Origin: Frigidibacter sp. SD6-1
Lineage (GTDB): Bacteria; Pseudomonadota; Alphaproteobacteria; Rhodobacterales; Rhodobacteraceae
Reading direction: 5' to 3'
Length of the DNA: 64,000 nt
Assembly (NCBI RefSeq): GCF_030143255.1
Contig: NZ_JARJNR010000006.1
Coordinates: forward strand, 186,001 to 250,000
Part shown: positions 35,075-44,043 of the stretch, piece by piece
How the letters are laid out: the number at the start of each line of letters is the position of its first letter
Position numbering within the stretch: the first letter of the stretch is position 1
Program-made: the position numbers and the translations under genes
The notes under the pieces: model-generated
Told to the model about the DNA's origin: nothing
The model's input: the letters and a program-made list of their open reading frames with translations, nothing else
Database searches by the model: none

Positions 35075-35078
35075 GATG

Positions 35079-36086
35079 TCACCGATGCCGGATGCGGGGG
35101 TTGATGAGGCCGTAGAGCAGATCGACCAGAAGATTCACCGTCATGACGAGGGCCGCGATGATCAGAAGCCCGCCCTGCACCGACGGATAGTCCCGGCGCG
35201 AGATCGAATCGACCATCGCCTTGCCGATGCCGGGCCAGGAGAAAATTGTCTCGGTCAGAATGGCGCCGCCCATCAGCGTGCCGACCTGCAGGCCGATGGT
35301 GGTGATGACCGGGATAAGCGCATTGCGGAGCGCATGGAGCCCCACGACGCGCCAGGCCGACAGGCCCTTCGCGCGGGCGGTACGCACATAATCTTCGCCC
35401 AGAACCTCAAGCATCGCCGACCGCGCCTGCCGCGCGATGACCGCCATCGGGATCGTGGCCAGCACGATCGTTGGCAGGATCAGGTGCGAGAGGGCCGAGG
35501 TGAAGGCGCCGTCCTGACCGGACAGGAGGCTGTCGATCGTCATGAAGCCGGTCACGGTCGGGAAGTAGAACATGAGCGATATGCGGCCCGAAACCGGGGT
35601 CCAGCCCAGGACGCCCGAGAAGAAGATGATGAGGAGGAGGCCCCACCAGAAGATCGGCATCGAATAGCCGACGAGGGCCGAGGACATCGAGACCTGGTCG
35701 AACCACGATCCCCGCCGGATCGCCGCGAAGATGCCAAGCGGCAGGCCGACGGCGGTGGCCAGAAGGATCGCGCAGAGGCTCAGCTCCAGCGTTGCAGGGA
35801 AGAGCGTGAAGAACTCCGTCAGCACCGGCTTTTTCGTCACCAGCGACGTGCCGAAATCGCCCTGGAACAAGCGCCCGAGGAAATCGAGATACTGCTGCCA
35901 GATCGGCCGGTCGAAACCCAGCTGCGCCGACAGTTCGGCATGGCGCTCGGGCGTCAGGCCGCGTTCGCCCGCCATCAGAAGGACCGGATCGCCGGGCAGC
36001 ACGCGCACGAAACCGAAGGCGACGATGGTGATGCCGATGAAGGTCGGCACCAGATAGGCAAGCTTGCCCAGAAGGAAGCGAAACAT
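35079..36086 (-). CDS. Dipeptide ABC transporter permease (DppB type)
   Basis: 335 residues, six membrane segments, with the DppB start FLLGKLAYLVPTFIGITIVA, the PGDP motif (VLPGDPVLLMAGERG) and the EAA loop EDYVRTARAKGLSAWRVVG. Length is normal. Preceded by a stem-loop that lies between it and the binding-protein gene. Confidence 0.94.
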   Translation of the reverse strand: MFRFLLGKLAYLVPTFIGITIVAFGFVRVLPGDPVLLMAGERGLTPERHAELSAQLGFDRPIWQQYLDFLGRLFQGDFGTSLVTKKPVLTEFFTLFPATLELSLCAILLATAVGLPLGIFAAIRRGSWFDQVSMSSALVGYSMPIFWWGLLLIIFFSGVLGWTPVSGRISLMFYFPTVTGFMTIDSLLSGQDGAFTSALSHLILPTIVLATIPMAVIARQARSAMLEVLGEDYVRTARAKGLSAWRVVGLHALRNALIPVITTIGLQVGTLMGGAILTETIFSWPGIGKAMVDSISRRDYPSVQGGLLIIAALVMTVNLLVDLLYGLINPRIRHR

Positions 36087-36103
36087 GGGGTCCCCCAGAA
36101 TGA

Positions 36104-36130
36104 AAGCGCGCCGGATGAACCGGCGCGCTT
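36104..36130 (-). terminator. Intercistronic stem-loop between dppA and dppB types
   Basis: Perfect 11-bp stem AAGCGCGCCGG/CCGGCGCGCTT (36104-36114, 36120-36130) with a 5-nt loop, just past the binding-protein stop. Such hairpins partly stop transcription or protect the upstream message, so the binding protein is made in excess over the membrane parts. Confidence 0.75.
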
Positions 36131-36144
36131 CATGTCAGTTGTTA

Positions 36145-37746
36145 TTATTCAGCGATGTCGACGCCTTCGAAGTCATGCGAGCCAAGCGGGTCCATGACAT
36201 AGCCCGAGACCTTCGTGGACATCGGCATGAAGACGGTCGAATGGCCGAGCGTCGCCCAGGGCGCCTCGCGCTTGAAGACGACCTGCGCTTCTTCATATAG
36301 CTTGGTGCGTTCGGCCTGATCGGCGGTGACCTTTGCCTTCTGGATCAGCCCGTCGAACTCTTCGTTGCACCACTGGGCGCGGTTGGAGCCGCCATCGACA
36401 GCACCGGCGCAGCCGAGAAGCACGCCCATGAAGTTGTCCGGGTCGCCATTGTCGCCGGTCCAGCCGAGGATGACCGCGCCGTCACGGTTCTTCTCGGTCG
36501 ACTTCTTCAGGTACTCGCCCCATTCGTACGAGACGATCTCGACATTCACGCCCACGGCAGCGAAGTCGGCCTGGATCAGTTCGGCCGCGCGCTGCGCGTT
36601 CGGCATGTAGGGACGCTGCACCGGCATCGCCCAGACCTTCATCGACAGGTCCTTGACGCCCGCTTCCTCGAGCATCTTCTTGGCCGCTTCCGGATCGTAG
36701 CCGTCATCCGCGACGCTGTCGTTGTAGGACCACATCGTCGGCGGGATCGGGTTCTTCGCGGGCTGGCCGGTGCCCTGATAGACGGCGTCCATCAGCGCCT
36801 GCTCGTTGATCGCCATGTTCAGCGCCTTGCGAACGTTGGCATTGTCGAACGGTGCGACCGAGGTGTTGTAGGCGAGGTAGGCGACGTTCAGGCCAGCCTG
36901 TTCCATCACGGTCAGATCGGCATTGCCCTTCAGGCCCGCGATGTCGGCCGGCGCCGGATAGGGTGCCACGTGGCATTCACCCGCCTGCAGCTTCTGGACC
37001 CGCACCGCCGCATCCGGCGTGATCGCGAAGATCAGGTCGTCGATCGCCTGCTTGCCGCCCCAGTAGTCGGGGTTGGCCTTGTAGCGGATCACCGCATCCT
37101 TCTGGTAGGCGACGAACTGGTAGGGCCCGGTGCCGATCGGCGCCTGGTTGAAGTCGGCCTGCTTGCCGTCGGCGGCGAGCTTGTCGGCATATTCCTTCGA
37201 GGTGATCGAGGCGAATGCCATCGCGAGGTTCGCCAGGAACGGCGCCTCGGGGCGGGTCAGCACGAACTTCACCGTCAGGTCATCGACCTTCTGCACTTCC
37301 TTGATGACGACATTCATCTCCATGCCGCCGTAATATTCGTAGGTGATGCCTTCGATGTAGGAGAAGTAGGGGTTGTCTTCCTTGCCCTGACGCTCGAACG
37401 AGAAGACCACGTCATCGGCGTTGAAGTCGCGCGACGGGGTGTAGAATTCGGTCGAATGGAATTTCACGCCCGGACGCAGGTGGAACGTATATTCCATGCC
37501 GTCGGCCGAGACGTCCCAGCTTTCCGCCAGGCCGGGAATGACGTTGGTCGTGCCTTTCTCGAACTCGACGAGACGGTTGTAGAGCGGCACGGCCGAGGCG
37601 TCGAAGGTGGTTCCGGCGGTGTAGGGCGCCGGGTCGAAGCCTTCGGGCGATCCTTCCGAGCAATAGACGAGCGTCTTCGCGGCCGCCGCACCGCCGAGAA
37701 GGCCGGCCATGACCATGCCGGTTGCCAAACGGGTCAAAAGTTTCAT
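36145..37746 (-). CDS. dppA: Dipeptide ABC transporter substrate-binding protein (DppA type)
   Basis: Periplasmic receptor of the SBP_bac_5 family, 533 residues, with a signal peptide (MKLLTRLATGMVMAGLLGGA, cleavage after AAA). The mature start KTLVYCSEGSPEGFDPAPYT is very close to E. coli DppA, and FDNANVRKALNMAIN and the C-terminal DPLGSHDFEGVD are likewise DppA-like, so dipeptides are a good guess. ATG at 37746 was chosen: an in-frame upstream extension lacks a signal peptide. 84 bp after the M24 peptidase gene. Confidence 0.92.
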   Translation of the reverse strand: MKLLTRLATGMVMAGLLGGAAAAKTLVYCSEGSPEGFDPAPYTAGTTFDASAVPLYNRLVEFEKGTTNVIPGLAESWDVSADGMEYTFHLRPGVKFHSTEFYTPSRDFNADDVVFSFERQGKEDNPYFSYIEGITYEYYGGMEMNVVIKEVQKVDDLTVKFVLTRPEAPFLANLAMAFASITSKEYADKLAADGKQADFNQAPIGTGPYQFVAYQKDAVIRYKANPDYWGGKQAIDDLIFAITPDAAVRVQKLQAGECHVAPYPAPADIAGLKGNADLTVMEQAGLNVAYLAYNTSVAPFDNANVRKALNMAINEQALMDAVYQGTGQPAKNPIPPTMWSYNDSVADDGYDPEAAKKMLEEAGVKDLSMKVWAMPVQRPYMPNAQRAAELIQADFAAVGVNVEIVSYEWGEYLKKSTEKNRDGAVILGWTGDNGDPDNFMGVLLGCAGAVDGGSNRAQWCNEEFDGLIQKAKVTADQAERTKLYEEAQVVFKREAPWATLGHSTVFMPMSTKVSGYVMDPLGSHDFEGVDIAE

Positions 37747-37830
37747 TTCCCTGTTTCCTTTCAGGTTATGGTTGAACCCGGCCGGGCCTGGCCGGGGCAT
37801 TGCCGACCCTCCGGGGAGGGCCGGGAATTC

Positions 37831-38949
37831 CTAGCCCCGGATCACCGGGGTGCGCGGCATCTCGCTCAAGACCTCCGCGCCCTCGGGCCTGAGGAAGACG
37901 ACCTCCTCGAGCCTGACGCCGAACCGGTCGGCCAGATAGACGCCCGGTTCGATCGAATAGACATTGCCGGGGCCGAGCGGGCGTTCGGAGGCGCCGCTGA
38001 TGTAGGGTTCCTCATGCAGTTCGATCCCCAGCCCGTGGCCGGTCCGGTGCAGGAAGTTCGGGCCATAGCCCGCTTCGGTGATCACGCCACGCGCCGCGCG
38101 GTCGACCTCGCGCGCCGCCACGCCCGGCTTCGACGCGGCAAGCGCCGCCTGAACCGCGCCCTCGACCACGCCCGCGACCGTCAGGAACTCCGCATCCGGG
38201 TTTGTGCCGAACCAGCCCGCCCGCGTCATGTCGGACGGATAGCCCATGAAACGGCAGCCCGCGTCGATCAGCACCGCTGTTTCGCGCGTCAGCCGCGTTT
38301 CGCCGGTGTGATGGTGACAGAAGGCGCCGTTCGCCCCGAAACAGACCGAGATGAACTCGGTCCTTGCCCCTTCCGAGGCGTAATGGGCCGCGATCACCTC
38401 GGCCACGTCCTTTTCCGTCATCCCCTCGCGCAGTGCATCGAACCCTGCCATCACCGCCCGGTCGTTGATGAGCGCGCTGGCCTTCAGCGCGCGATATTCC
38501 GTGTCTTCCTTCTCTGACCGCAGCGCGCTGACGGTCCCGTGGGTGAAGGTCCGCCGCGCACCCGGCAGGGCATCGAGGACGCGCAAGGCGAAATCGGCGC
38601 GCATGCCTTCGTCCAGCGCGACATTCAGGTTCGCCGGATCGACGCCGGTGGCGGCGATCAGATCGCCAAGCGCGACCGCAGGCCCTTCGTCATCGCGCCA
38701 GGTGTGGAACGGAAGGTCGGTATGCTGGCGCACGCTGGCGGCATTCAGCACCGGCATCAGCATGCCCGCATAGGCCTGCGAGATGAACAGCATCACCGGC
38801 CGCTCGTCGCCATGCGGGTCGAGACCCGCAAGCCAGCGCAGATGGTTGGTCGGGCCGAGAACGGTCAGGTCGACGCCTTCTTCCTGCATCCTCTGCCTCA
38901 GTCGCGCAAGCCGCGCATCGGTCACGTTGGCCAAGGTTTGTGCCGTCAT
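37831..38949 (-). CDS. M24-family aminopeptidase/prolidase-like
   Basis: Pita-bread metallopeptidase of 372 residues. Creatinase-like N-terminal domain (about 15-145) and catalytic domain with the five metal ligands in LIDAGCRFMGYPSDMTR (two Asp), HRTGHGLGIELHE (His), SIEPG (Glu) and VRLEEVVF (Glu). It probably cuts Xaa-Pro or other dipeptides brought in by the transporter encoded by the next genes; related family members instead act on creatine or ectoine derivatives. It starts 2 bp after the regulator stop. Confidence 0.9.
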   Translation of the reverse strand: MTAQTLANVTDARLARLRQRMQEEGVDLTVLGPTNHLRWLAGLDPHGDERPVMLFISQAYAGMLMPVLNAASVRQHTDLPFHTWRDDEGPAVALGDLIAATGVDPANLNVALDEGMRADFALRVLDALPGARRTFTHGTVSALRSEKEDTEYRALKASALINDRAVMAGFDALREGMTEKDVAEVIAAHYASEGARTEFISVCFGANGAFCHHHTGETRLTRETAVLIDAGCRFMGYPSDMTRAGWFGTNPDAEFLTVAGVVEGAVQAALAASKPGVAAREVDRAARGVITEAGYGPNFLHRTGHGLGIELHEEPYISGASERPLGPGNVYSIEPGVYLADRFGVRLEEVVFLRPEGAEVLSEMPRTPVIRG

Positions 38950-38951
38950 CT

Positions 38952-39578
38952 TCAGGTCTTCCGTCTCTTGTCTGTGCCATTGTCCGGCGGCGAAAAGGCG
39001 CCCGCGCCCGGTGTGTGGAAAAGGGTAAGCGTGCCCGACCAGAAGATCCGGGCCGGGTCGGCGCCATCGTTGCGATAGGAATGCGGGCTGGTGCCGCGAT
39101 AATGCAGGCTGTCGCCGACGCCGAGGGTGAACTCGGTCGCATCGACGACCTGCACGATCTCGCCGTCCATCACATAGACGATCTCCTCGCCTTCATGGCT
39201 GACCGTCTCGGATCGGAAGCCGGGCGGCACATGCATGATGAAGGCGGAAAGCTCGTTGCCGGGAAACTCCGCGCCGATCCGTTCATACTGGATCGACGAG
39301 CCGTTGATCGAGAACCGCATCCGGTTCCCGGCGCGCGTCACCGAATCGGCGGGACGGGGCGTGGCAATGAAATAATCGACGCCTACACCAAGGGCCTTGG
39401 CGACCTGCGCGAGCGTGCCAAGCGTCGGCGTTGCATTGTCGCGTTCAAGCTGGCTGAGATAGCTGAAGGAAACGCCCGAACGCTCGCCAAGCTGCTGCAG
39501 CGTCAGATGCAGCTGGCGGCGGCGTTTCCGGATCAGGTGGCCGATCACACCGACCGGCTTTTCACCCGCTTCAGACAT
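38952..39578 (-). CDS. XRE-family regulator with C-terminal cupin
   Basis: 208 residues: HTH_3 domain (about 14-68) with LTLQQLGERSGVSFSYLSQL and a cupin_2 domain (about 115-185) with GEEIVYVMDGEI and GDSLHYRGTSPHSYRN. This PuuR-like architecture usually regulates genes for amino acid or amine use. It heads the peptidase-dipeptide transporter operon and is likely its local regulator. Confidence 0.92.
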   Translation of the reverse strand: MSEAGEKPVGVIGHLIRKRRRQLHLTLQQLGERSGVSFSYLSQLERDNATPTLGTLAQVAKALGVGVDYFIATPRPADSVTRAGNRMRFSINGSSIQYERIGAEFPGNELSAFIMHVPPGFRSETVSHEGEEIVYVMDGEIVQVVDATEFTLGVGDSLHYRGTSPHSYRNDGADPARIFWSGTLTLFHTPGAGAFSPPDNGTDKRRKT

Positions 39579-39927
39579 TCTCAGCAGTTCCTCCCCAGGG
39601 ACCGGCTACTGGCTTACACTACAAAAAATTTTTCTCAACCCAAAAACTTTGTCTCTACCTCAAGATGTCGAAGATCGGCGCAGATCGGCCTGTCCTCATC
39701 CGCTCTCGTGCCCGTCCGTGCAGCATGGTCGGCGGCGACGACCGTCAACGCCTTTGCAAGGCGACACGGCCGGTATCGCAATCTCACATGGTTCGGTCAT
39801 GATATCCACAAAAGCCCACATTTCCTGTTGACAGAGGCCGCTCCGCCGCGCGTTACTTTCTCTCAGCGCGCGGTCGCCGGGGGGGGCGGCCAGAAGACGC
39901 TGCCAACAGATTTCAGGGAGTTCACAG
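39579..39927. promoter_or_regulatory. Divergent regulatory region, dipeptide operon / betaine transporter
   Basis: 349 bp. The left part is AT-rich (ACAAAAAATTTTTCTC at about 39624-39639) and lies before the XRE-cupin gene. On the plus strand a TTGACA -35 box (39828-39833) is followed at about 18 bp by GTTACT (39852-39857), a candidate promoter for the betaine binding protein. Overlapping it is a two-step inverted repeat: GGCCGC (39836-39841)/GCGGCC (39886-39891) enclosing CCGCGCG (39846-39852)/CGCGCGG (39867-39873). No gene is seen. Confidence 0.5.
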
Positions 39928-40896
39928 ATGACCGCCAGACCGACCTCACCGCGTGTCGCCCTGACGCGCCTGACACTTGCCATGCTTCTCGGCTCTGCCG
40001 CTGCAGCCGGTGCGCAGGAATCGACCGACCCGATCAAGCTGACCCTGCATGACTGGACCGGCCAGCTCATCACCACCGAGCTGATGGGCGAGGTCCTGAA
40101 GAAGGCAGGCTACAACGTCGAATATGTGCAGGCCGACTATCTTGCCCAGTTCGCAGGGCTCGAAACCGGCGATCTGCACGTCGCCATGGAAATGTGGGAA
40201 ACGACGGGGCGCGAGGCGATGGATGCCTCGACCGCCACCGGCAAGACCGAGGTCTTGGGCCCGACCGGCATGAAGGCCAAGGAAGAATGGTGGTACCCCT
40301 CCTACATGAAGGAAAAATGCCCGGGCCTGCCGAATTGGGAAGCCTTGAAGGACCCGGCCTGCGCCGAGGCTTTCTCGACCGCCGAAACCGCGCCGAAGGG
40401 TCGGTACCTTGGCGGCCCCGTGACCTGGGGCGGGTTCGATGACGAACGGGTCGAGGCGCTGGACCTGCCGTTCGAGGTGATCCATGCCGGGACCGATGCC
40501 GCGCTCTTCGCCGAACTGGAAAGCGCCTATCAGCGTCAGGCGCCGATCATGCTGTGGATCTATGCCCCGCACTGGGCGCCCGCGAAATACGAGGGCGAAT
40601 GGGTCGAATTCCCGGAATATTCGGCCGACTGCTACAATGATCCGGCTGCGGGCCTGAACCCCGACCTCGCCTATGACTGCGGCAAACCGTTCGGCGAGAT
40701 CTGGAAGGTCGGCTGGGCGGGCCTCAAGGACAAATGGCCCGGCGCGCACAAGGCGATCACCGCCTTCACCATCGACAATGACGAGATGGGCGCGATGATC
40801 ACCGAGGTCGACCTGAACGGCAAGACAGTCGAAGCCGTGGTCGCCGACTGGATGGGCGCGAACGAGGCGCGCTGGAAGGGCTGGATCGGCCAGTAA
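39928..40896 (+). CDS. Glycine betaine/choline-type ABC transporter substrate-binding protein
   Basis: OpuAC/ProX-family receptor of 322 residues with a signal peptide (MTARPTSPRVALTRLTLAML, cleavage near GAQE). Mature part shows IKLTLHDWTGQLITTELMG and many tryptophans (WETTG, KEEWWYPSY, MLWIYAPHW) that can form the aromatic cage for a trimethylammonium group. An AGGGAG site is 7 nt before the ATG. First gene of a binding protein-ATPase-permease operon; the dehydrogenase downstream supports betaine or a methylated glycine as cargo. Confidence 0.88.
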   Translation: MTARPTSPRVALTRLTLAMLLGSAAAAGAQESTDPIKLTLHDWTGQLITTELMGEVLKKAGYNVEYVQADYLAQFAGLETGDLHVAMEMWETTGREAMDASTATGKTEVLGPTGMKAKEEWWYPSYMKEKCPGLPNWEALKDPACAEAFSTAETAPKGRYLGGPVTWGGFDDERVEALDLPFEVIHAGTDAALFAELESAYQRQAPIMLWIYAPHWAPAKYEGEWVEFPEYSADCYNDPAAGLNPDLAYDCGKPFGEIWKVGWAGLKDKWPGAHKAITAFTIDNDEMGAMITEVDLNGKTVEAVVADWMGANEARWKGWIGQ

Positions 40897-40929
40897 GGCC
40901 GCTCCGCAACCCCCATCGTCAACCTGACC

Positions 40930-40950
40930 GGGCGGCAGCCGCTGCCGCCC
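40930..40950 (+). terminator. Stem-loop between binding-protein and ATPase genes
   Basis: GGGCGGCA (40930-40937) and TGCCGCCC (40943-40950) form an 8-bp stem with a 5-nt loop in the 73-bp gap, followed by CCG rather than T. As with the dipeptide operon, it probably raises the level of the binding protein relative to the rest. Confidence 0.6.
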
Positions 40951-40969
40951 CCGTTCGAGCTTCGCCCTC

Positions 40970-41998
40970 ATGACCGCGCCCGCCACGCTGATCTGCCGCA
41001 ATGTCTGGAAACTGTTCGGCGCCGATGCCGAACGGCGGCTCGCCGCGCTCGGGCCCGCGCCGTCGCTTGAGGCGCTGCAGGGCGCGGGCCTCATCCCGGC
41101 GGTCAGGGATGCCAATATCGAGGTGCGGGCAGGCGAGATCTTCGTGATCATGGGGCTTTCCGGTTCGGGCAAGTCGACGCTCGTGCGCTGCCTGTCGCGC
41201 CTCATCGAACCGACGGCGGGCGAAATCCTCTTCAACGGCCGGAATCTTCTGACCGCGAGCGAGGCGGAGATGATCGACATCCGCCGCCACAAGATGGGGA
41301 TGGTCTTTCAGCATTTCGCCCTTCTGCCGCACCAGACGGTTCTGGAGAATGTCGCCTTCCCGCTGGCGGTACAGGGCGTGGACCGCGCCAGACGTGAGGC
41401 GCGGGCGCGCGAGATGATCGCGCTCGTCGGCCTCACCGGCCGCGAAAGCGCCCTGCCCCGCCATCTGTCGGGCGGCCAGCAACAGCGCGTGGGCATCGCC
41501 CGCTCGCTCGCCGTCGAACCGGAACTGTGGTACCTCGACGAGCCCTTCTCGGCGCTCGATCCGCTGATCCGGCGCGAATTGCAGGGCGAGTTCATGCGTC
41601 TGCAATCAGTCCTGAAGAAAAGCATCGTCTTCATCACCCATGATTTCGACGAGGCGATCCGGCTGGCAGATCGGATCGCGATCATGAAGGACGGCGCGAT
41701 CGTGCAATGCGGAACGCCGGAAGAAATCGTCATGAACCCCGCGACCGATTATGTGCGCGAGTTCACCCGTGCGGTGCCGAAGGCCAAGGCGGTGCGCGTC
41801 CGCACGGTGATGCAGCCCGGCCCGCCTTCCGATGCGAACGCCCCGACCGTCGCCGCGACCGCGACCGTCGCCGACGCGAGCCCCGCCTTCCTAGCAGGCG
41901 CCTCAGAGGTCGCGGTCGTGGATGCAGACGGCGCGCCTGCCGGGCGGCTCAGGCGGGAAGATGTGGTGCAGCTCCTGCTCGGGGGCGGCGAGGGATGA
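40970..41998 (+). CDS. Glycine betaine-type ABC transporter ATPase (ProV type)
   Basis: 342 residues. The N-terminal segment (FGADAERRLAALGPAPSLEA) is typical of ProV. Walker A GLSGSGKST, signature LSGGQQQRVGIARSLA and Walker B LWYLDEPFSALDP. The C-terminal ~75 residues resemble a single, eroded CBS unit (AEVAVVDADGAPAGRLRRED-like), shorter than in ProV or OpuAA, so ionic-strength sensing may be lost. Stop overlaps the permease start (ATGA). Confidence 0.92.
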   Translation: MTAPATLICRNVWKLFGADAERRLAALGPAPSLEALQGAGLIPAVRDANIEVRAGEIFVIMGLSGSGKSTLVRCLSRLIEPTAGEILFNGRNLLTASEAEMIDIRRHKMGMVFQHFALLPHQTVLENVAFPLAVQGVDRARREARAREMIALVGLTGRESALPRHLSGGQQQRVGIARSLAVEPELWYLDEPFSALDPLIRRELQGEFMRLQSVLKKSIVFITHDFDEAIRLADRIAIMKDGAIVQCGTPEEIVMNPATDYVREFTRAVPKAKAVRVRTVMQPGPPSDANAPTVAATATVADASPAFLAGASEVAVVDADGAPAGRLRREDVVQLLLGGGEG

Positions 41999-43998
41999 GC
42001 GCGGCTGACATATCGCCGGAGGACACCGGCCGAAGATCGGGCGCCCGCTGGCTTTGGCCCTTGGCGCTGGCGCTTTTCGTCCTTCTGTGCCTTGCCGGCG
42101 CCGCGGCCCTGCCCTGGGCCTTCGACTATCCCAAGGGACTGCGCATCCCGGCCCAGCGCTGGATCGGTTCCTTCGTCAAATGGCTGACGAACGAGGCCGC
42201 GATCGGCCCGGTCAGGTTTTCCGACGTCACCCGGTTCATCGCCGCCGTGATCGATGTTCCCTACCGCGCGGCGCTCAGCCTTCTGTCCACCGGCTTCCTG
42301 AGGGGCGAGGGCAGTCAGGCGATCCAGCTTCTGCCACCGATCCCATGGCCCGCCGTCATCCTGCTTTTCGGCCTGGTCGGCTATTGGGTGCGGGGTCGGG
42401 CGACGGCCCTTCTCGCGATGGGGTGCTTTCTTTTCATTGCGATCTTCGGCCAGTGGCAAAGCGCAATGGTCACGCTCGCCTCGATCCTCGTGGCTGTCCC
42501 CATCGGCGTGATCGGCGGGTTGCTCATTGGCATCGCGGCCTTCCGCCACCCGTGGCTCGACCGGGCGATGAAACCTGTTCTCGACCTGATGCAGACGATG
42601 CCGGTCTTCGCCTATCTGGTGCCGATCCTTATTCTGTTCGGCTTCGGCCCGACCGCCGCCGTGGTCGCGACGCTGATCTACGCCATGCCGCCGATGACGC
42701 GGTTGACGACCCTGTCGCTGCGCCGGGTCCCGTCCGAGATCGACGACCTCGGCCGCATGGTCGGCTGCACGAGGCGACAGATGACCTGGCGGGTACTGGT
42801 TCCGGCGGCACAGGACGCGCTGATGGTCGGGGTCAACCAGGTGATCATGCTGTCGCTCAACATGGTGATCATCGCCTCGATGATCGGTGCGGGGGGCCTC
42901 GGGTTCGATGTGCTTGCCGCACTCCGCCGCCTCGACTTCGGCGCGGGGCTCGAGGCGGGCTTCGCCATCGTCGCCATGGCCGTGGCGCTCGACCGGCTGA
43001 GCCAGGCCGCGGCAGTCAGGCAACGCGCCGCCCCCGTCGCCGGCCCCTGGCATCGCCGGCATCCCTGCATCGCCGCTGCGGCCCTGATCATCGTGGCGGG
43101 CTATGTTGCGGGTCAGTTCCTGCCAGCGGTCCGGCAATACCCCGAAGCATGGGAGCTTTCGACCTCCGCCTTCTGGGCGGCGGCGGTGCAGTGGCTGAAT
43201 GTCAATTTCTTCGACTATTTCGAGGCGATCAAGAACGCGATCCTTCTCAACCTTCTCGTCCCGTTCAAGCGGCTGATGGTCGGCCTGCCCTGGGCGGGTG
43301 TCACCGCCTTTCTTGCCTTCGCGGGCTGGCGCATGGGCGGCTGGCGGCTGGGGCTTCTGACCGGGGCGCTCGCCTTCCTCATCGCCGCCACGGGACAGTG
43401 GGAAAAGGCGATGATCACGCTTTACCTCTGCGGCATCTCGACCGCGATCGCCATGGCCATCGGCGTGCCCGTGGGCATCGCGGTGGCCACGCGCGACCGG
43501 CTCTGGCGCGCGGTGCAGCTGATCATCGACACGCTGCAGACCCTGCCCTCGTTCGTTTATCTGATGCCGGTGGTCATGCTCTTCCGCGTCGGTGACTTCA
43601 CCGCGATGATCGCCGTGGTGGCTTACGCCATCGTGCCCGCGATCCGCTATACGGTCCTCGGCCTCCGGGGCGTCGATCCGCGCCTGATCGAGGCGGGCCG
43701 GGCGATGGGCTGCACGCCCTTGCAGATCCTCTTCCGGGTCCGCCTGCGCCTCGCCGCGCCCGAAATTCTCCTCGGTCTCAACCAGACGATCATGTTCGCG
43801 CTCTCCATGCTCGTCATCACCGCGCTCGTCGGCACCCGCGACCTCGGGCAGGAGGTCTATATAGCGCTCACCAAGGCCGATCCGGGCCGGGGCCTCGTTG
43901 CCGGTCTCGCCGTCGCCTTCATCGCCATCATCACCGACCGCCTCATCAATGCCGCCGCCGCCCGCACCCGCGAGCGGCTGGGCCTGACGACACACTGA
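41995..43998 (+). CDS. Double-permease glycine betaine-type ABC transporter subunit
   Basis: 667 residues, twice the size of ProW. Two homologous halves each hold a membrane domain: in the first, GVIGGLLIGIAAFRHPWLDR and DLGRMVGCTRRQMTWRVLVP; in the second, GVPVGIAVATRDRLWRAVQL and EAGRAMGCTPLQILFRVRL. Each has its own ATPase-coupling loop, so one polypeptide can form the whole membrane channel. ATG at 41995 overlaps the ATPase stop. Fused permeases of this kind are seen in marine alphaproteobacteria. Confidence 0.9.
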   Translation: MSAADISPEDTGRRSGARWLWPLALALFVLLCLAGAAALPWAFDYPKGLRIPAQRWIGSFVKWLTNEAAIGPVRFSDVTRFIAAVIDVPYRAALSLLSTGFLRGEGSQAIQLLPPIPWPAVILLFGLVGYWVRGRATALLAMGCFLFIAIFGQWQSAMVTLASILVAVPIGVIGGLLIGIAAFRHPWLDRAMKPVLDLMQTMPVFAYLVPILILFGFGPTAAVVATLIYAMPPMTRLTTLSLRRVPSEIDDLGRMVGCTRRQMTWRVLVPAAQDALMVGVNQVIMLSLNMVIIASMIGAGGLGFDVLAALRRLDFGAGLEAGFAIVAMAVALDRLSQAAAVRQRAAPVAGPWHRRHPCIAAAALIIVAGYVAGQFLPAVRQYPEAWELSTSAFWAAAVQWLNVNFFDYFEAIKNAILLNLLVPFKRLMVGLPWAGVTAFLAFAGWRMGGWRLGLLTGALAFLIAATGQWEKAMITLYLCGISTAIAMAIGVPVGIAVATRDRLWRAVQLIIDTLQTLPSFVYLMPVVMLFRVGDFTAMIAVVAYAIVPAIRYTVLGLRGVDPRLIEAGRAMGCTPLQILFRVRLRLAAPEILLGLNQTIMFALSMLVITALVGTRDLGQEVYIALTKADPGRGLVAGLAVAFIAIITDRLINAAAARTRERLGLTTH

Positions 43999-44043
43999 CA
44001 CGCCCAAACGCGCCCCCCAGCGGGCAAAGACCAAGGACCAGAC

